The position numbers and the translations under genes were made by a program. The notes beneath the pieces are model-generated. The model was not told the DNA's origin and did not search any database. It was given only the letters and a program-made list of their open reading frames with translations. From the NCBI GenBank assembly GCA_963807425.1, contig CAWEBZ010000006.1, positions 62,001 to 126,000 on the forward strand: DNA of 64,000 nucleotides. The letters run 5' to 3'. Source of the stretch: VRUE01 sp963807425. GTDB lineage: Bacteria > Actinomycetota > Thermoleophilia > Solirubrobacterales > 70-9. Positions 19,200-27,144 of the stretch are shown here, one piece after another (the first letter of the stretch is position 1; every line of letters starts with the position of its first letter).

Positions 19200-19436
19200 A
19201 TGGCCGAGCAGGTTCCAGCGGTCTGCGACGTGCTTGCCACGATCGAGGGCCGCGATTGGTCGCGCCTGGAGCGCCTGCTGGACCCCGACATCCACTGGAC
19301 GACGGCGGTAGAGGAGCATTTGCATGGCCCGGCGCAGGTGATCGCCTGTCTGTCCGAGGATCCACCGCCCGCGCCGCCGGCCTATCACGAGGTGCGCAAC
19401 GGGCTGATCACTCGTTGGATCGATATCCCGGGTTGA
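19200..19436 (+). CDS. Short NTF2/SnoaL-like protein
   Basis: 78 aa. CDVLATIEGRDWSRLERLLD and PDIHWTTAVEEHLHGPAQVI match the first half of a SnoaL/NTF2-like cone fold. The end is abrupt: typical members run to 110 aa or more, and the last strands are short here. It starts 4 bases after the TetR stop, so it belongs to the same transcript. It could be a small enzyme or binding protein, or a trimmed relic. Confidence 0.55.
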   Translation: MAEQVPAVCDVLATIEGRDWSRLERLLDPDIHWTTAVEEHLHGPAQVIACLSEDPPPAPPAYHEVRNGLITRWIDIPG

Positions 19437-19455
19437 ACCTGGCTCGACTCCGTCC

Positions 19456-19908
19456 CTATGCCGAGAGCACGGTGGCGATGGTGAAGCAGGCCGTGGCGGC
19501 GCCGGTGACGATCGCTACCGCATAGAACCAGTAGCGCAGCGCAATGGCGAAGTAGGCAGCGGAGACGGCGATGGTGAGCGGCCGGATGGCGTCGATGCGC
19601 ACGACCAGCTCAAAGTCGTATCCGGCGATCAGCAGGCAGAACAGCCCGAAGGCGACGGCGCCAAGGCTATGGCTGAGGTTGAAACCGAGCCAGAATCTCC
19701 ACATCGACGGTGTCGCCGCATCGCCTGGGAACAGGCGCCGGAATCCTATGCCGGTGCCTTCCATGACCGGCTTCACCGAGTTCTTTACCGGGGCGAAGAA
19801 GGTGGGACGGACCGTATCGAGCAGGGTTAGGAGCGCGTGTCCTCCGCCGGCGACCATGAACACGATCGCACCGGCGGTGAACCACGCTTGCGCGGCGCCT
19901 GCGTTCAC
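19456..19908 (-). CDS. Four-helix small membrane protein
   Basis: 150 aa with four hydrophobic segments: GAIVFMVAGGGHALLTLL, LSHSLGAVAFGLFCLLIAGY, LTIAVSAAYFAIALRYWFYA and IVTGAATACFTIATVL. The phrase NLSHSLGAVAFGL recurs in an uncharacterised family of small bacterial membrane proteins, but I cannot give a function. It is convergent with the TetR operon, and the GST gene starts about 120 bp beyond its own start codon. Confidence 0.65.
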   Translation of the reverse strand: MNAGAAQAWFTAGAIVFMVAGGGHALLTLLDTVRPTFFAPVKNSVKPVMEGTGIGFRRLFPGDAATPSMWRFWLGFNLSHSLGAVAFGLFCLLIAGYDFELVVRIDAIRPLTIAVSAAYFAIALRYWFYAVAIVTGAATACFTIATVLSA

Positions 19909-20025
19909 TGGCCGACGGCTTCTCGATCCTTAGCCACCCGCTGAACTTCGACGCGGCCCCAAGCCGTCCTGCCGATTCCATGGTTGCCAACAAGTGCTAT
20001 CCCGCGACGAATATCGTGGGCGTTC

Positions 20026-20628
20026 GTGACAGTTCTGCTCTACGACAACCCGGTCTCCGGCAACTGCTACAAGGTTCGGCTGATCCTCGGCCTGCTCGGG
20101 ATCGAGTTCGAGCGTCGGGAGCTGTCTGTTGTCGATCACTCGGATCGAGCCGGGGTGCTCGGTGGCCTCAGTCCGTCGCTAAACGTGCCGACGGTGGTGC
20201 TCGAGGACGGTCGTCCTCTTGCCGAGTCGAACGCGATCCTCTGGTACTTCGCCGACGGCTCCCGCTACCTCCCCGACGATCCCTACGAACGCGCCCAAGT
20301 GCTGCAGTGGATGTTCTTCGAGCAGTACAAGCACGAGCCGGCAATTGCCGTCGTCCGCTTCTGGGTCGCGATCGCCGAGGACCCATCAAGCGCAGCGGAT
20401 ATCGAGGCTAAGCGCATCGCCGGCCGCGCGGCGCTCGATGTGATGGAGCGCCACATCGGCGACCGCGAGTTCTTCGTCGGCGAGCGCTTCACGATCGCCG
20501 ACATCGCGCTCTACGCCTATACCCATGTGGCACCCGAGGGCGGCTTCGATCTCGAGCCGTACCCGGCAGTGCTCAAATGGCTCGATCGAGTCGCGGCTCA
20601 CCCCGGGGTTGTCCCGATCACCGCCTGA
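20026..20628 (+). CDS. Glutathione S-transferase-family protein
   Basis: 200 aa. The N-terminal thioredoxin-like half (LLYDNPVSGNCYKVRLIL, then LNVPTVVLEDGRPLAESNAI) holds the cis-Pro and the Glu-Ser pair that binds the gamma-glutamyl group. The helical C-terminal half ends with FFVGERFTIADIALYAYTH. Most actinobacteria use mycothiol rather than glutathione, so the real thiol partner is uncertain. The start is a GTG. It is convergent with the protease-nuclease gene, whose stop is one base away. Confidence 0.85.
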   Translation: MTVLLYDNPVSGNCYKVRLILGLLGIEFERRELSVVDHSDRAGVLGGLSPSLNVPTVVLEDGRPLAESNAILWYFADGSRYLPDDPYERAQVLQWMFFEQYKHEPAIAVVRFWVAIAEDPSSAADIEAKRIAGRAALDVMERHIGDREFFVGERFTIADIALYAYTHVAPEGGFDLEPYPAVLKWLDRVAAHPGVVPITA

Positions 20629-20629
20629 G

Positions 20630-22486
20630 TCAGTCCACGACCAGTTGAGAGCGTGACTCGACTTTTCGCACCGCCGGTGCGTCTAGCGACTCGGTGGCGG
20701 TCGCCATGGTGTCGGCGGCGGCGAGGGGACCGTAGTCCAGTCCGGTCATCGTGCTCAAGTCACGGAGCGTGACCTGGTAGAGCTCGAATTGCTCCAGCCC
20801 AAGCGACTCGAGTTTGGCCTCCAGGTTGTCTTGGGTGAGAACGTACGCCTTTGCCTTGAGGGTTCCATCCTCCACGTACGCGATCACCTTCCAGAAAGAT
20901 CGCGGCACGAGAATGTCCCGGTAGAGGAAGTCCGTGTCCTTGAATATCGGGCCTCCGAAGACGCTGATCCGCAGTTTGTCAACCTCGATGTCTTCGTAGA
21001 TGCCGTCCTCGACTTTTCCCCAAAGGCCGTGTTTTTTAGACTGGTTGAAATCTTCGAGCTGTGGGGCGATGTTGGGGAATAAGAACGATTCTTTGTTCGC
21101 CCGTTCGGCCTCCTCGCGGCTGCCCCAGAGGAGATCAGCACGCCTGGCGATATGGCCGCGGTCGAGCGGGTTGTTTTTATAGAGGTCTTTGCCGACCTGG
21201 TAGCTGGGGTCGTAGGCACTATCGAGGGTGAACTCGATGTCCTCGCGCGAGAGCTTCTGGAGGGCGTTGCCGTCGATGTTCCAGGCAACCCAGCGACAGA
21301 ACCGGCGGGTGGCGCTCATCGCTAGCGAGAAATGGGTGTAGTGGCGGACTAGATCCCCGGTTTTGGTGGGCGCGTAATCGTCGCTGACCTCGCTATTGGC
21401 TGAAGGGGTATCGATCACGTGCTCGCCGGAGAGGAAGTGCGGGTCATAGCCACCGGTGCTCGCCTCGGTGACGGTGACGGCGCCTGTGGCTGGGGCGAGG
21501 GGACTGACCTCGAGCTTCTCGAAGACCGACGACGCGTAGCAGGACAGCGCGTACTCGGCTGGCTCCACCGTCTCGCCCGCGAAGTGCAGCCCGAGCATCA
21601 TGTCGCTCGCCTTGCCAGAGGTATCCGCGGCCATCCATGCCGAACCCGAGTCTCCGCCCATTGAGATCTCGGCGTTCTCCGCCGGACGGTCAGGGTCGGG
21701 GCCAATCTCAAAGCTGCCGATCTCCTGCGCGCCTTTGCCTTCGTAAGCCAGCTTCGTGATCGTGTGCACGCGCGTCACGAGCCCATGGGTGACCCCTGTT
21801 GTGCGACCTGACTTAACTACCCGGTCGCCAAGCTCGGGGTCTCCTATCTGCCGGACCGAAACTCCCAGGTCGAGAGCCTCTTCGGTTGCGGCGCGGCCGT
21901 CGATGCTGGCGATGGCACAGTCGCCCGCGAGCCCGAGGAAGCTCCGCACCAGCACTCCACACCCGTTATCGGAGGTGCGGTTGTCGTCGAACGAACCCGG
22001 CTGGGTGATCTGGTCGCCGATCTCCCCTTTCCCGCCATGCAGCACGTGCCAATTCGAGAGCACGCGGGTCTCGCCCCCGGCGTTCTCTTTGACGAGGCAG
22101 CCGAGGGTGCCGGCGGTCTCGCGGACGCTGGCGATGCTGACACCCGGCATCATCGGATCCAGGCGGCGCTTTCGGTCGGCCTTGGCCTCTGTCGCTACGG
22201 CGACGGGCTGCACCTGGAAATCCCGCTCCAGGACATCCGTGGCGAGCGTCATTCCGTTAACCGTGATCGACTCGGGGATTGGCCGGGTGGCGGCTGCCTC
22301 GAGCCCCTCCGGCGCGATCTTCTGCCCTACCGTGAACTGCAGCGCGAGCTCATCGGTCTGTTTCCCTTCTTTCACCTTGTAGCCGATACCGACTGAAGTC
22401 ACATTTGGATCCCGCAGATACTCATCGGCCACCTGACGCACCGCAGCTTGGACCGCCGCCTTGTCGGTCAGCTCATGCTCGGTCAT
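20630..22486 (-). CDS. Fusion of a trypsin-like (Nal1-type) protease and a DNA/RNA non-specific endonuclease
   Basis: 618 aa. Residues 25-95 hold a Nal1-like N-terminal module (VTSVGIGYKVKEGKQTDELA). The serine-protease triad is in place: His147 (LSNWHVLHGG), Asp189 (LAGDCAIASIDG) and Ser280 (ISMGGDSGSAWM). After a linker (about 330-375) comes an Endonuclease_NS domain with LDRGHIARRADLLWGS (catalytic His445), FPNIAPQ (Asn472) and DFNQ (Asn481). All key residues of both enzymes are present. There is no signal peptide, so it should act in the cytosol. The nuclease part is less GC-rich than its neighbours. A defence effector in which proteolysis and nucleic-acid cleavage are linked is plausible but inferred. 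It stands alone behind its own promoter; GGAGG precedes the ATG. Confidence 0.88.
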   Translation of the reverse strand: MTEHELTDKAAVQAAVRQVADEYLRDPNVTSVGIGYKVKEGKQTDELALQFTVGQKIAPEGLEAAATRPIPESITVNGMTLATDVLERDFQVQPVAVATEAKADRKRRLDPMMPGVSIASVRETAGTLGCLVKENAGGETRVLSNWHVLHGGKGEIGDQITQPGSFDDNRTSDNGCGVLVRSFLGLAGDCAIASIDGRAATEEALDLGVSVRQIGDPELGDRVVKSGRTTGVTHGLVTRVHTITKLAYEGKGAQEIGSFEIGPDPDRPAENAEISMGGDSGSAWMAADTSGKASDMMLGLHFAGETVEPAEYALSCYASSVFEKLEVSPLAPATGAVTVTEASTGGYDPHFLSGEHVIDTPSANSEVSDDYAPTKTGDLVRHYTHFSLAMSATRRFCRWVAWNIDGNALQKLSREDIEFTLDSAYDPSYQVGKDLYKNNPLDRGHIARRADLLWGSREEAERANKESFLFPNIAPQLEDFNQSKKHGLWGKVEDGIYEDIEVDKLRISVFGGPIFKDTDFLYRDILVPRSFWKVIAYVEDGTLKAKAYVLTQDNLEAKLESLGLEQFELYQVTLRDLSTMTGLDYGPLAAADTMATATESLDAPAVRKVESRSQLVVD

Positions 22487-22542
22487 CTCAAACCTCCACT
22501 CGGATAATCCACTTTTCTCCCCTGGGCACCTCGGGTTTGATC

Positions 22543-22572
22543 CTTATATCCGGTGAAGACACTATGCGTCAA
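22543..22572 (-). promoter_or_regulatory. Near-consensus sigma-70-type promoter for the protease-nuclease gene
   Basis: On the minus strand, TTGACG (22572-22567) and TATAAG (22548-22543) are separated by 18 bases; each has one mismatch to the consensus. The predicted start of transcription lies about 50 bases before the ATG. A perfect palindrome AGTCATGACT (22576-22585) sits just upstream and could bind a regulator. Confidence 0.6.
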
Positions 22573-22627
22573 ATAAGTCATGACTAATCATATTTAGCTG
22601 TTCTTTCAGCCAGGCAATAATGAAGGC

Positions 22628-23269
22628 ATGCCAGCCGAGGAGTGGACGGACACCGAGCGTGTCGATCGCTATCTCGCTCGGGCGGATGAGTTCCCGCGCC
22701 GGGCGGAGGGAGAGAGCGTCCTGCTCGAGCAGGTGCCTCACGACGCTCGCCGGATCCTCGACCTCGGTACGGGAAGCGGCCGCATGCTCGCCATGCTGCA
22801 GGCCGACCGGCCGCGGGCGGTCGGCATCGGTCTCGACTTCTCTGAGGTGATGCTTGCGGCGGCACGCGAGCGCTTCGCTGGCGATGAGCGGATTGAGCTG
22901 GTCGAGCACGACCTCGACCTACCGCTGCCGCCGCTCGGGCGCTTCGATGCCGTCGTCTCGTCGATGGCGATCCACCACCTCGAGCACGAGCGCAAGCGCT
23001 CGCTCTATGGCGAGGTGTTCGAGTTGCTCGAACCCGGTGGGGTCTTCGCAAACTTCGAGCACGTGGCATCGCCGACCCATCGCCTCCACCTGGCCTTCTT
23101 CGCGGCGATCGACGAGCCGATCGAGAACGAGGACCCATCCGACCGCCTGCTCGACGTCGAGACTCAGCTCGTCTGGCTGCGCGAGCTCGGCTTCGACGAC
23201 GTCGATTGCTACTGGAAGTGGCTCGAGATGGCGCTGCTCGTCGGCGTCAAGCCGGCGGAGTCCAGCTAG
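22628..23269 (+). CDS. Class I SAM-dependent methyltransferase
   Basis: 213 aa. Motif I is RILDLGTGSGRMLAML, followed by the acidic strand GIGLDFSEVML. Motif II is FDAVVSSMAIHHLEHERKR and motif III is LEPGGVFANFEHV. The acceptor cannot be told from sequence; the group includes small-molecule methyltransferases. The ATG is preceded by a rather AT-rich leader. It is divergent from the protease-nuclease gene, sharing a 141-bp intergenic region that contains the promoter described above. Confidence 0.85.
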   Translation: MPAEEWTDTERVDRYLARADEFPRRAEGESVLLEQVPHDARRILDLGTGSGRMLAMLQADRPRAVGIGLDFSEVMLAAARERFAGDERIELVEHDLDLPLPPLGRFDAVVSSMAIHHLEHERKRSLYGEVFELLEPGGVFANFEHVASPTHRLHLAFFAAIDEPIENEDPSDRLLDVETQLVWLRELGFDDVDCYWKWLEMALLVGVKPAESS

Positions 23270-23304
23270 CCGGTCGCTCGGACCTGTGTCATAGGCTCTC
23301 GCCC

Positions 23305-24441
23305 ATGCTTCGAAGCACAAGGCGCAGTGCGGTGGCGGTTCTGCTGGCGTGTTGCACGATCGTCGCGACAATGGCGGGACCGGCCGCCGCCGCGCCGCCG
23401 AAGCTGCAGCGCCTGCTCGACGACATCGTCTCCGTCCGGGGCGGTCCACCGGGCATCTCGGTCCTAATCGACCGCGGGCCGCGGACCCGGTTCCTCAGGG
23501 CCGGCGTCGCCGACGTGTCCAACGACCGCCTGCCGCAGCCGAACGAACACGTGCGGATCGCCAGCGTCGCCAAGGGCTTCAGCGCCTTCATCGCCGTCTC
23601 CCTCGCCAAAGGCTCGTCTCTCTCGCTGGACCAGACCCTCGGCGCGAGCATCCCCGGCGTGCTGCCCAATGCCGAAGGCGTGACCCTGACGCAGCTGCTC
23701 CAGCACACCAGCGGTCTGCCCGAGTACATCAAGGCACCGGCGTTCATCAAGAGCTTCCAGGAGGACCCCGCCGCCTACCTCCCACCGGTGCAGCTGACCG
23801 AGTTCGTCCGCGACGAGCCGCTCGAGTTCGCTCCCGGCACGCGCTACCAGTACTCCGACACGGACAACATCGCCGCCGGATTGATGGAGGAGGCGGCCTC
23901 AGGGCGCTCCTACACGAGCCTGCTGCGGACGGAAGTCTTCGGGCCGCTCGGCATGAGTGGCAGCAGCCTGCCGCGGACCGTGGCGATGCCCCGGCCCTTC
24001 ATGCACGGCTATGACATCGAGCCGGGCAAGAAGCCCGACGACGTGAGCGAACTGATCAATCCAGCCGGCGCCTGGGCCTCGGGCGGGATCGTCTCGACCC
24101 CGGCTGACCTGGCGCGGTTCGTCCCCGCCTACGTGCCGACCATCCTTCGCGCCTCGCGCGGTCTGAAGACAGCCTTCAGGCCGGGGTCCTCCTCGCCTCC
24201 CGGCCCGGGTCGGAACTCGGCCGGGCTCGGCATTTTCCGCTACCGCACCGCCTGCGGCGACGTCTACGGTCACACCGGATCGTTCCCCGGCTACCGCCTC
24301 TTCGTTGCCGGCGCCGCCGGAGGCGGGCGATCGGTGGTCTTCGTCGTCAACTCCCAGATCGTCCCCGGGCAGGGTTCCCAGCGAGTTGCCGAGGCGATCC
24401 GGCGCGCGCAGGCCCGAGCCGTGTGTCATGCCCTGCGCTGA
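23305..24441 (+). CDS. Secreted serine hydrolase, class C beta-lactamase/D,D-peptidase fold
   Basis: 378 aa. A signal peptide covers about 1-30 (RRSAVAVLLACCTIVATMAGPAAAAPP). The three active-site motifs are present: SxxK in RIASVAKGFSAF, YxN-like in YQYSDTDN, and HTG in VYGHTGSFPG. QLLQHTSGLPEY is also typical of the family. Members are D-alanyl-D-alanine carboxypeptidases, esterases or beta-lactamases, and the subgroup cannot be fixed here. The frame opens upstream inside the methyltransferase gene; only this ATG gives a signal peptide. Confidence 0.88.
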   Translation: MLRSTRRSAVAVLLACCTIVATMAGPAAAAPPKLQRLLDDIVSVRGGPPGISVLIDRGPRTRFLRAGVADVSNDRLPQPNEHVRIASVAKGFSAFIAVSLAKGSSLSLDQTLGASIPGVLPNAEGVTLTQLLQHTSGLPEYIKAPAFIKSFQEDPAAYLPPVQLTEFVRDEPLEFAPGTRYQYSDTDNIAAGLMEEAASGRSYTSLLRTEVFGPLGMSGSSLPRTVAMPRPFMHGYDIEPGKKPDDVSELINPAGAWASGGIVSTPADLARFVPAYVPTILRASRGLKTAFRPGSSSPPGPGRNSAGLGIFRYRTACGDVYGHTGSFPGYRLFVAGAAGGGRSVVFVVNSQIVPGQGSQRVAEAIRRAQARAVCHALR

Positions 24442-24463
24442 TTCGAACACGCAGATCTAGGCT

Positions 24464-24802
24464 GTGGCCGTGAGAGAGCGCCTGCTTCTGGTCCTGACCA
24501 TCGTCGGCTTCATCGTGCCGAACGTCTTCGTCGGCCTGTATCTCATCGACGAAGGCTTCGAGCTCGGCAGCTACTTCTCGCTCTGGACCGCCAGCATCCC
24601 GTCGACGCAGCTGCTGTTCGACCTGGTCATCGCCGCGCTTGCGTTCTTCGTCTGGGCCGCGGTCGAGGGGCCGAGGGCGGGGATCGAGAGATGGTGGGTC
24701 TGCATCCCAGCCTCGCTGCTCGTCGGCCTCTGCTTCGGCCTCCCCCTCTTCCTCTGGATGCGAGAGCGGACACTGAGGCAGACCCCGGTTTCGCAGGTCT
24801 GA
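24464..24802 (+). CDS. DUF2834-type small membrane protein
   Basis: 112 aa with three membrane segments (LLVLTIVGFIVPNVFVGLYL, LLFDLVIAALAFFVWAAVEG and WVCIPASLLVGLCFGLPLFL). The arrangement matches DUF2834, a family without known function. The start is GTG; a second GTG two codons later is equally possible. It lies 22 bases after the serine hydrolase and may share its transcript, and it is convergent with the dehydrogenase operon. Confidence 0.7.
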   Translation: MAVRERLLLVLTIVGFIVPNVFVGLYLIDEGFELGSYFSLWTASIPSTQLLFDLVIAALAFFVWAAVEGPRAGIERWWVCIPASLLVGLCFGLPLFLWMRERTLRQTPVSQV

Positions 24803-24813
24803 TCGACGGCGTC

Positions 24814-25920
24814 TCAGCCGAAGTCGATAACGCTGCGGATCCCGTCCTGGGTCTCCATCAGCTCGAAGCCGCGGTTGACTTCGTCGAGGCTGAGGCGGTG
24901 GGAGATGAAGGGCTCGACGTCGATCTCGCCGGCTAGGCAGCGGTCGATCAGGAGCGGGACCTGGTCGCGCCCCTTGACGCCGCCGAAGGACGAGCCGGCG
25001 ACTCGGCGGCCGGTGATCAGCAGGCGCGGGATCACGTCGAGGGTCTCTCCCCTGCCGGCCACCCCGGCGACCGTGCAGAGGCCCCAGCCCATCCGCGCCG
25101 CTTCGACCGCCTGGCGCATCACGGCGACGTTGCCGGTCGCCTCGAAGGTGTAGTCGGCGCCGAAGCCGCCGGTCATCTCGAGGATCTGCTCGACGATGCC
25201 ATCGCTGCCCTCGAGCGTGTCCGTCGCGCCCTGGCCGCGAGCCAGCTCGAGCCGATCGGGCGAGAGGTCGACGCAGACGATGCGCTCGGCGCCCTGCAGC
25301 CGGCAGCCGGCGACGGCACCGAGGCCGACCATCCCGGCGCCGAAGATGACGCAGGTGCTGCCCGCTTTGACCGCTGCCGTGTTGATCGCCGCGCCGAGGC
25401 CGGTCGAGAGGCCGCAGGCGAAGAGGCAGGCGTGCTCGAACGGCGCCTCGGGGTCGATCTTCGCCAGGGCGATCTCCGGCATCACCGTGTACTCGGCGAA
25501 GGTCGAGCAGCCCATGAAGTGGCGGACGCCGTCGCCCTCGCGAGAGATGCGTGTGGTCCCGTCAGGGAGGAAGCCCTTGTTCTGCTGCTCGCGGACCGCC
25601 AGGCAGAGGTTGGTTCGGGGGTCGAGGCAGTGAACGCACTCGCCGCACTGGGGCGAGAAGAGGGTGACGACGTGATCGCCGGGGGAGAGGGAGGCGACGT
25701 CCGGCCCGGTCCTCTCGACCACGCCGGCGCCCTCGTGGCCGAGCACGGTCGGCGCGTAGCCAGAGGGGTCGGCGCCAGAGGCGGTGTAGAGGTCGGTGTG
25801 GCAGACGCCGCAGGCGACGAGCCGAACCAGCACCTCGCCGGCCCGCGGCTCAGCCAGCTCCACCTCCTGGACGGCGAGCGGCTCGCCGAACTCCTCCAGC
25901 ACCGCCGCGCGCATCTTCAC
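24814..25920 (-). CDS. Class III-like zinc alcohol dehydrogenase (formaldehyde dehydrogenase type)
   Basis: 368 aa. Catalytic zinc ligands are Cys40 (CGVCHTDLY) and His62-Glu63 (LGHEGAG). The structural zinc site is Cys92, Cys95, Cys98 and Cys106. The NAD-binding motif is VIFGAGMVGLGAV. PDGTTRISREGDGVRHFMG and SSFGGVKGRDQVP are close to class III enzymes that oxidise thiol adducts of formaldehyde; in actinobacteria the thiol may be mycothiol. It is the last gene of an operon whose middle gene is an NAD-formate dehydrogenase, so formaldehyde to formate to CO2 is the likely path. Confidence 0.82.
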   Translation of the reverse strand: MKMRAAVLEEFGEPLAVQEVELAEPRAGEVLVRLVACGVCHTDLYTASGADPSGYAPTVLGHEGAGVVERTGPDVASLSPGDHVVTLFSPQCGECVHCLDPRTNLCLAVREQQNKGFLPDGTTRISREGDGVRHFMGCSTFAEYTVMPEIALAKIDPEAPFEHACLFACGLSTGLGAAINTAAVKAGSTCVIFGAGMVGLGAVAGCRLQGAERIVCVDLSPDRLELARGQGATDTLEGSDGIVEQILEMTGGFGADYTFEATGNVAVMRQAVEAARMGWGLCTVAGVAGRGETLDVIPRLLITGRRVAGSSFGGVKGRDQVPLLIDRCLAGEIDVEPFISHRLSLDEVNRGFELMETQDGIRSVIDFG

Positions 25921-25939
25921 CCTCGATCCACCACCCAGG

Positions 25940-27142
25940 TCAGCCGCTCTTGAAGCGGGCGGCCTCCTCTGAGCCGCCCGTCGCGTTGCCCTCGCTGTAG
26001 GAGTGGGCGCCGGCGCCGGCGAGAGTGCCGTCGTCGACGATCAGGTATTCCTCGCGGATCGGCCGGCCGTCGAACCAGCACTCGAGGATCTCGCGCGCCC
26101 CGGCCGCATAGCGTGCCTGCGCCGAGAGGCTCGTGCCTGACGTGTGAGGGGTCATGCCGTGGTGGGGCATCGAGCGCCAGGGGTGATCCTGCGGGGCCGG
26201 CTGCGGGAACCAGACGTCGCCGGCGTACCCCGCCAGCTGTCCGCTCTCGCAAGCACGCGCGACCGCCTCGCGGTCGCAGATCTTGCCCCGCGCAGTGTTG
26301 ATCAGGTATGAGCCCCGCTTCATCTTTGCGAGCAGATCCGCGTCGAAGAGATTCTCCGTCTCCGGGTGTAGCGGCGCGTTGATCGTGACCACGTCGCACA
26401 CCTCCACCATCGACTCCGCGTTGGGGTGAAAGGTGACGCCGAGCTCCTCCTCGACCTCGGCCGGGAGGCGGTGGCGGTCGGTGTAGTGGAGCCCGACCTC
26501 GAACGGCTTCAGCCGTCGCAGGACCGCCGAGCCGATCCGTCCGGCCGCGACCGTGCCCACCTGCATTCCCTCGAGGTCGTAGGAGCGCGAGGCGCAGTCG
26601 GCGATGTTCCAGCCGCCGTCGACCACCACCTGGTAGGACGGGATGTAGTTGCGGACCAGCGCCAGGATCATCATCACCACGTGCTCGGCGACGCTGATGC
26701 TGTTGGAGTAGGTGACCTCGGCAACCGTCAGGCCGTGCTCGATCGCCGCCTGCAGGTCGACGTGGTCCGAGCCGATACCGGCGGTCAGCGCCAGTTTCAG
26801 CTTCGGCGCCTTGGCAATGCGCTCCGCCGTCAGGTAAGCCGGCCAGAAGGGCTGGGAGATGACGACCTCCGCCTCGGGCAGCTCGCGCTCGAAGACCGAG
26901 TCCGGGCCGTCCTTGTCGGAGGTGACGATCAGCCGGTGGCCCTGTTGCTCGAGGAACTCCCGCAGCCCCAGCTCTCCAGAGACGCTGCCGACCAGCTCGC
27001 CGGGGGTGAAGCCGAGCGCCTGCGGGGTCGGCGTGCTCTGCCCATCGTGGTAGCGCTCGATCTTGGGGACGTCGTCGCGGGCGTAGGAGGGCGGATAGCC
27101 GTCTACCGGGTCGTTGTAGAGCACGCAGAGGACGTTTGCCAT
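25940..27142 (-). CDS. fdh: NAD-dependent formate dehydrogenase
   Basis: 400 aa, the size of the Pseudomonas sp. 101 enzyme. AKVLCVLYNDPVDGYPP-like start (here ANVLCVLYNDPVDGYPPSY), LALTAGIGSDHVDLQAAIEH, NSISVAEHVVMMILALVRNY, the catalytic arginine in LINTARGKICDREAVA, and the histidine in MTPHTSGTSLSAQARYA are diagnostic. It oxidises formate to CO2 and makes NADH without metal cofactors. It is soluble and dimeric in the family. The gene lies between the epimerase (2-bp gap) and the class III dehydrogenase (19-bp gap), all in the same direction. Confidence 0.93.
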   Translation of the reverse strand: MANVLCVLYNDPVDGYPPSYARDDVPKIERYHDGQSTPTPQALGFTPGELVGSVSGELGLREFLEQQGHRLIVTSDKDGPDSVFERELPEAEVVISQPFWPAYLTAERIAKAPKLKLALTAGIGSDHVDLQAAIEHGLTVAEVTYSNSISVAEHVVMMILALVRNYIPSYQVVVDGGWNIADCASRSYDLEGMQVGTVAAGRIGSAVLRRLKPFEVGLHYTDRHRLPAEVEEELGVTFHPNAESMVEVCDVVTINAPLHPETENLFDADLLAKMKRGSYLINTARGKICDREAVARACESGQLAGYAGDVWFPQPAPQDHPWRSMPHHGMTPHTSGTSLSAQARYAAGAREILECWFDGRPIREEYLIVDDGTLAGAGAHSYSEGNATGGSEEAARFKSG

Positions 27143-27144
27143 GG

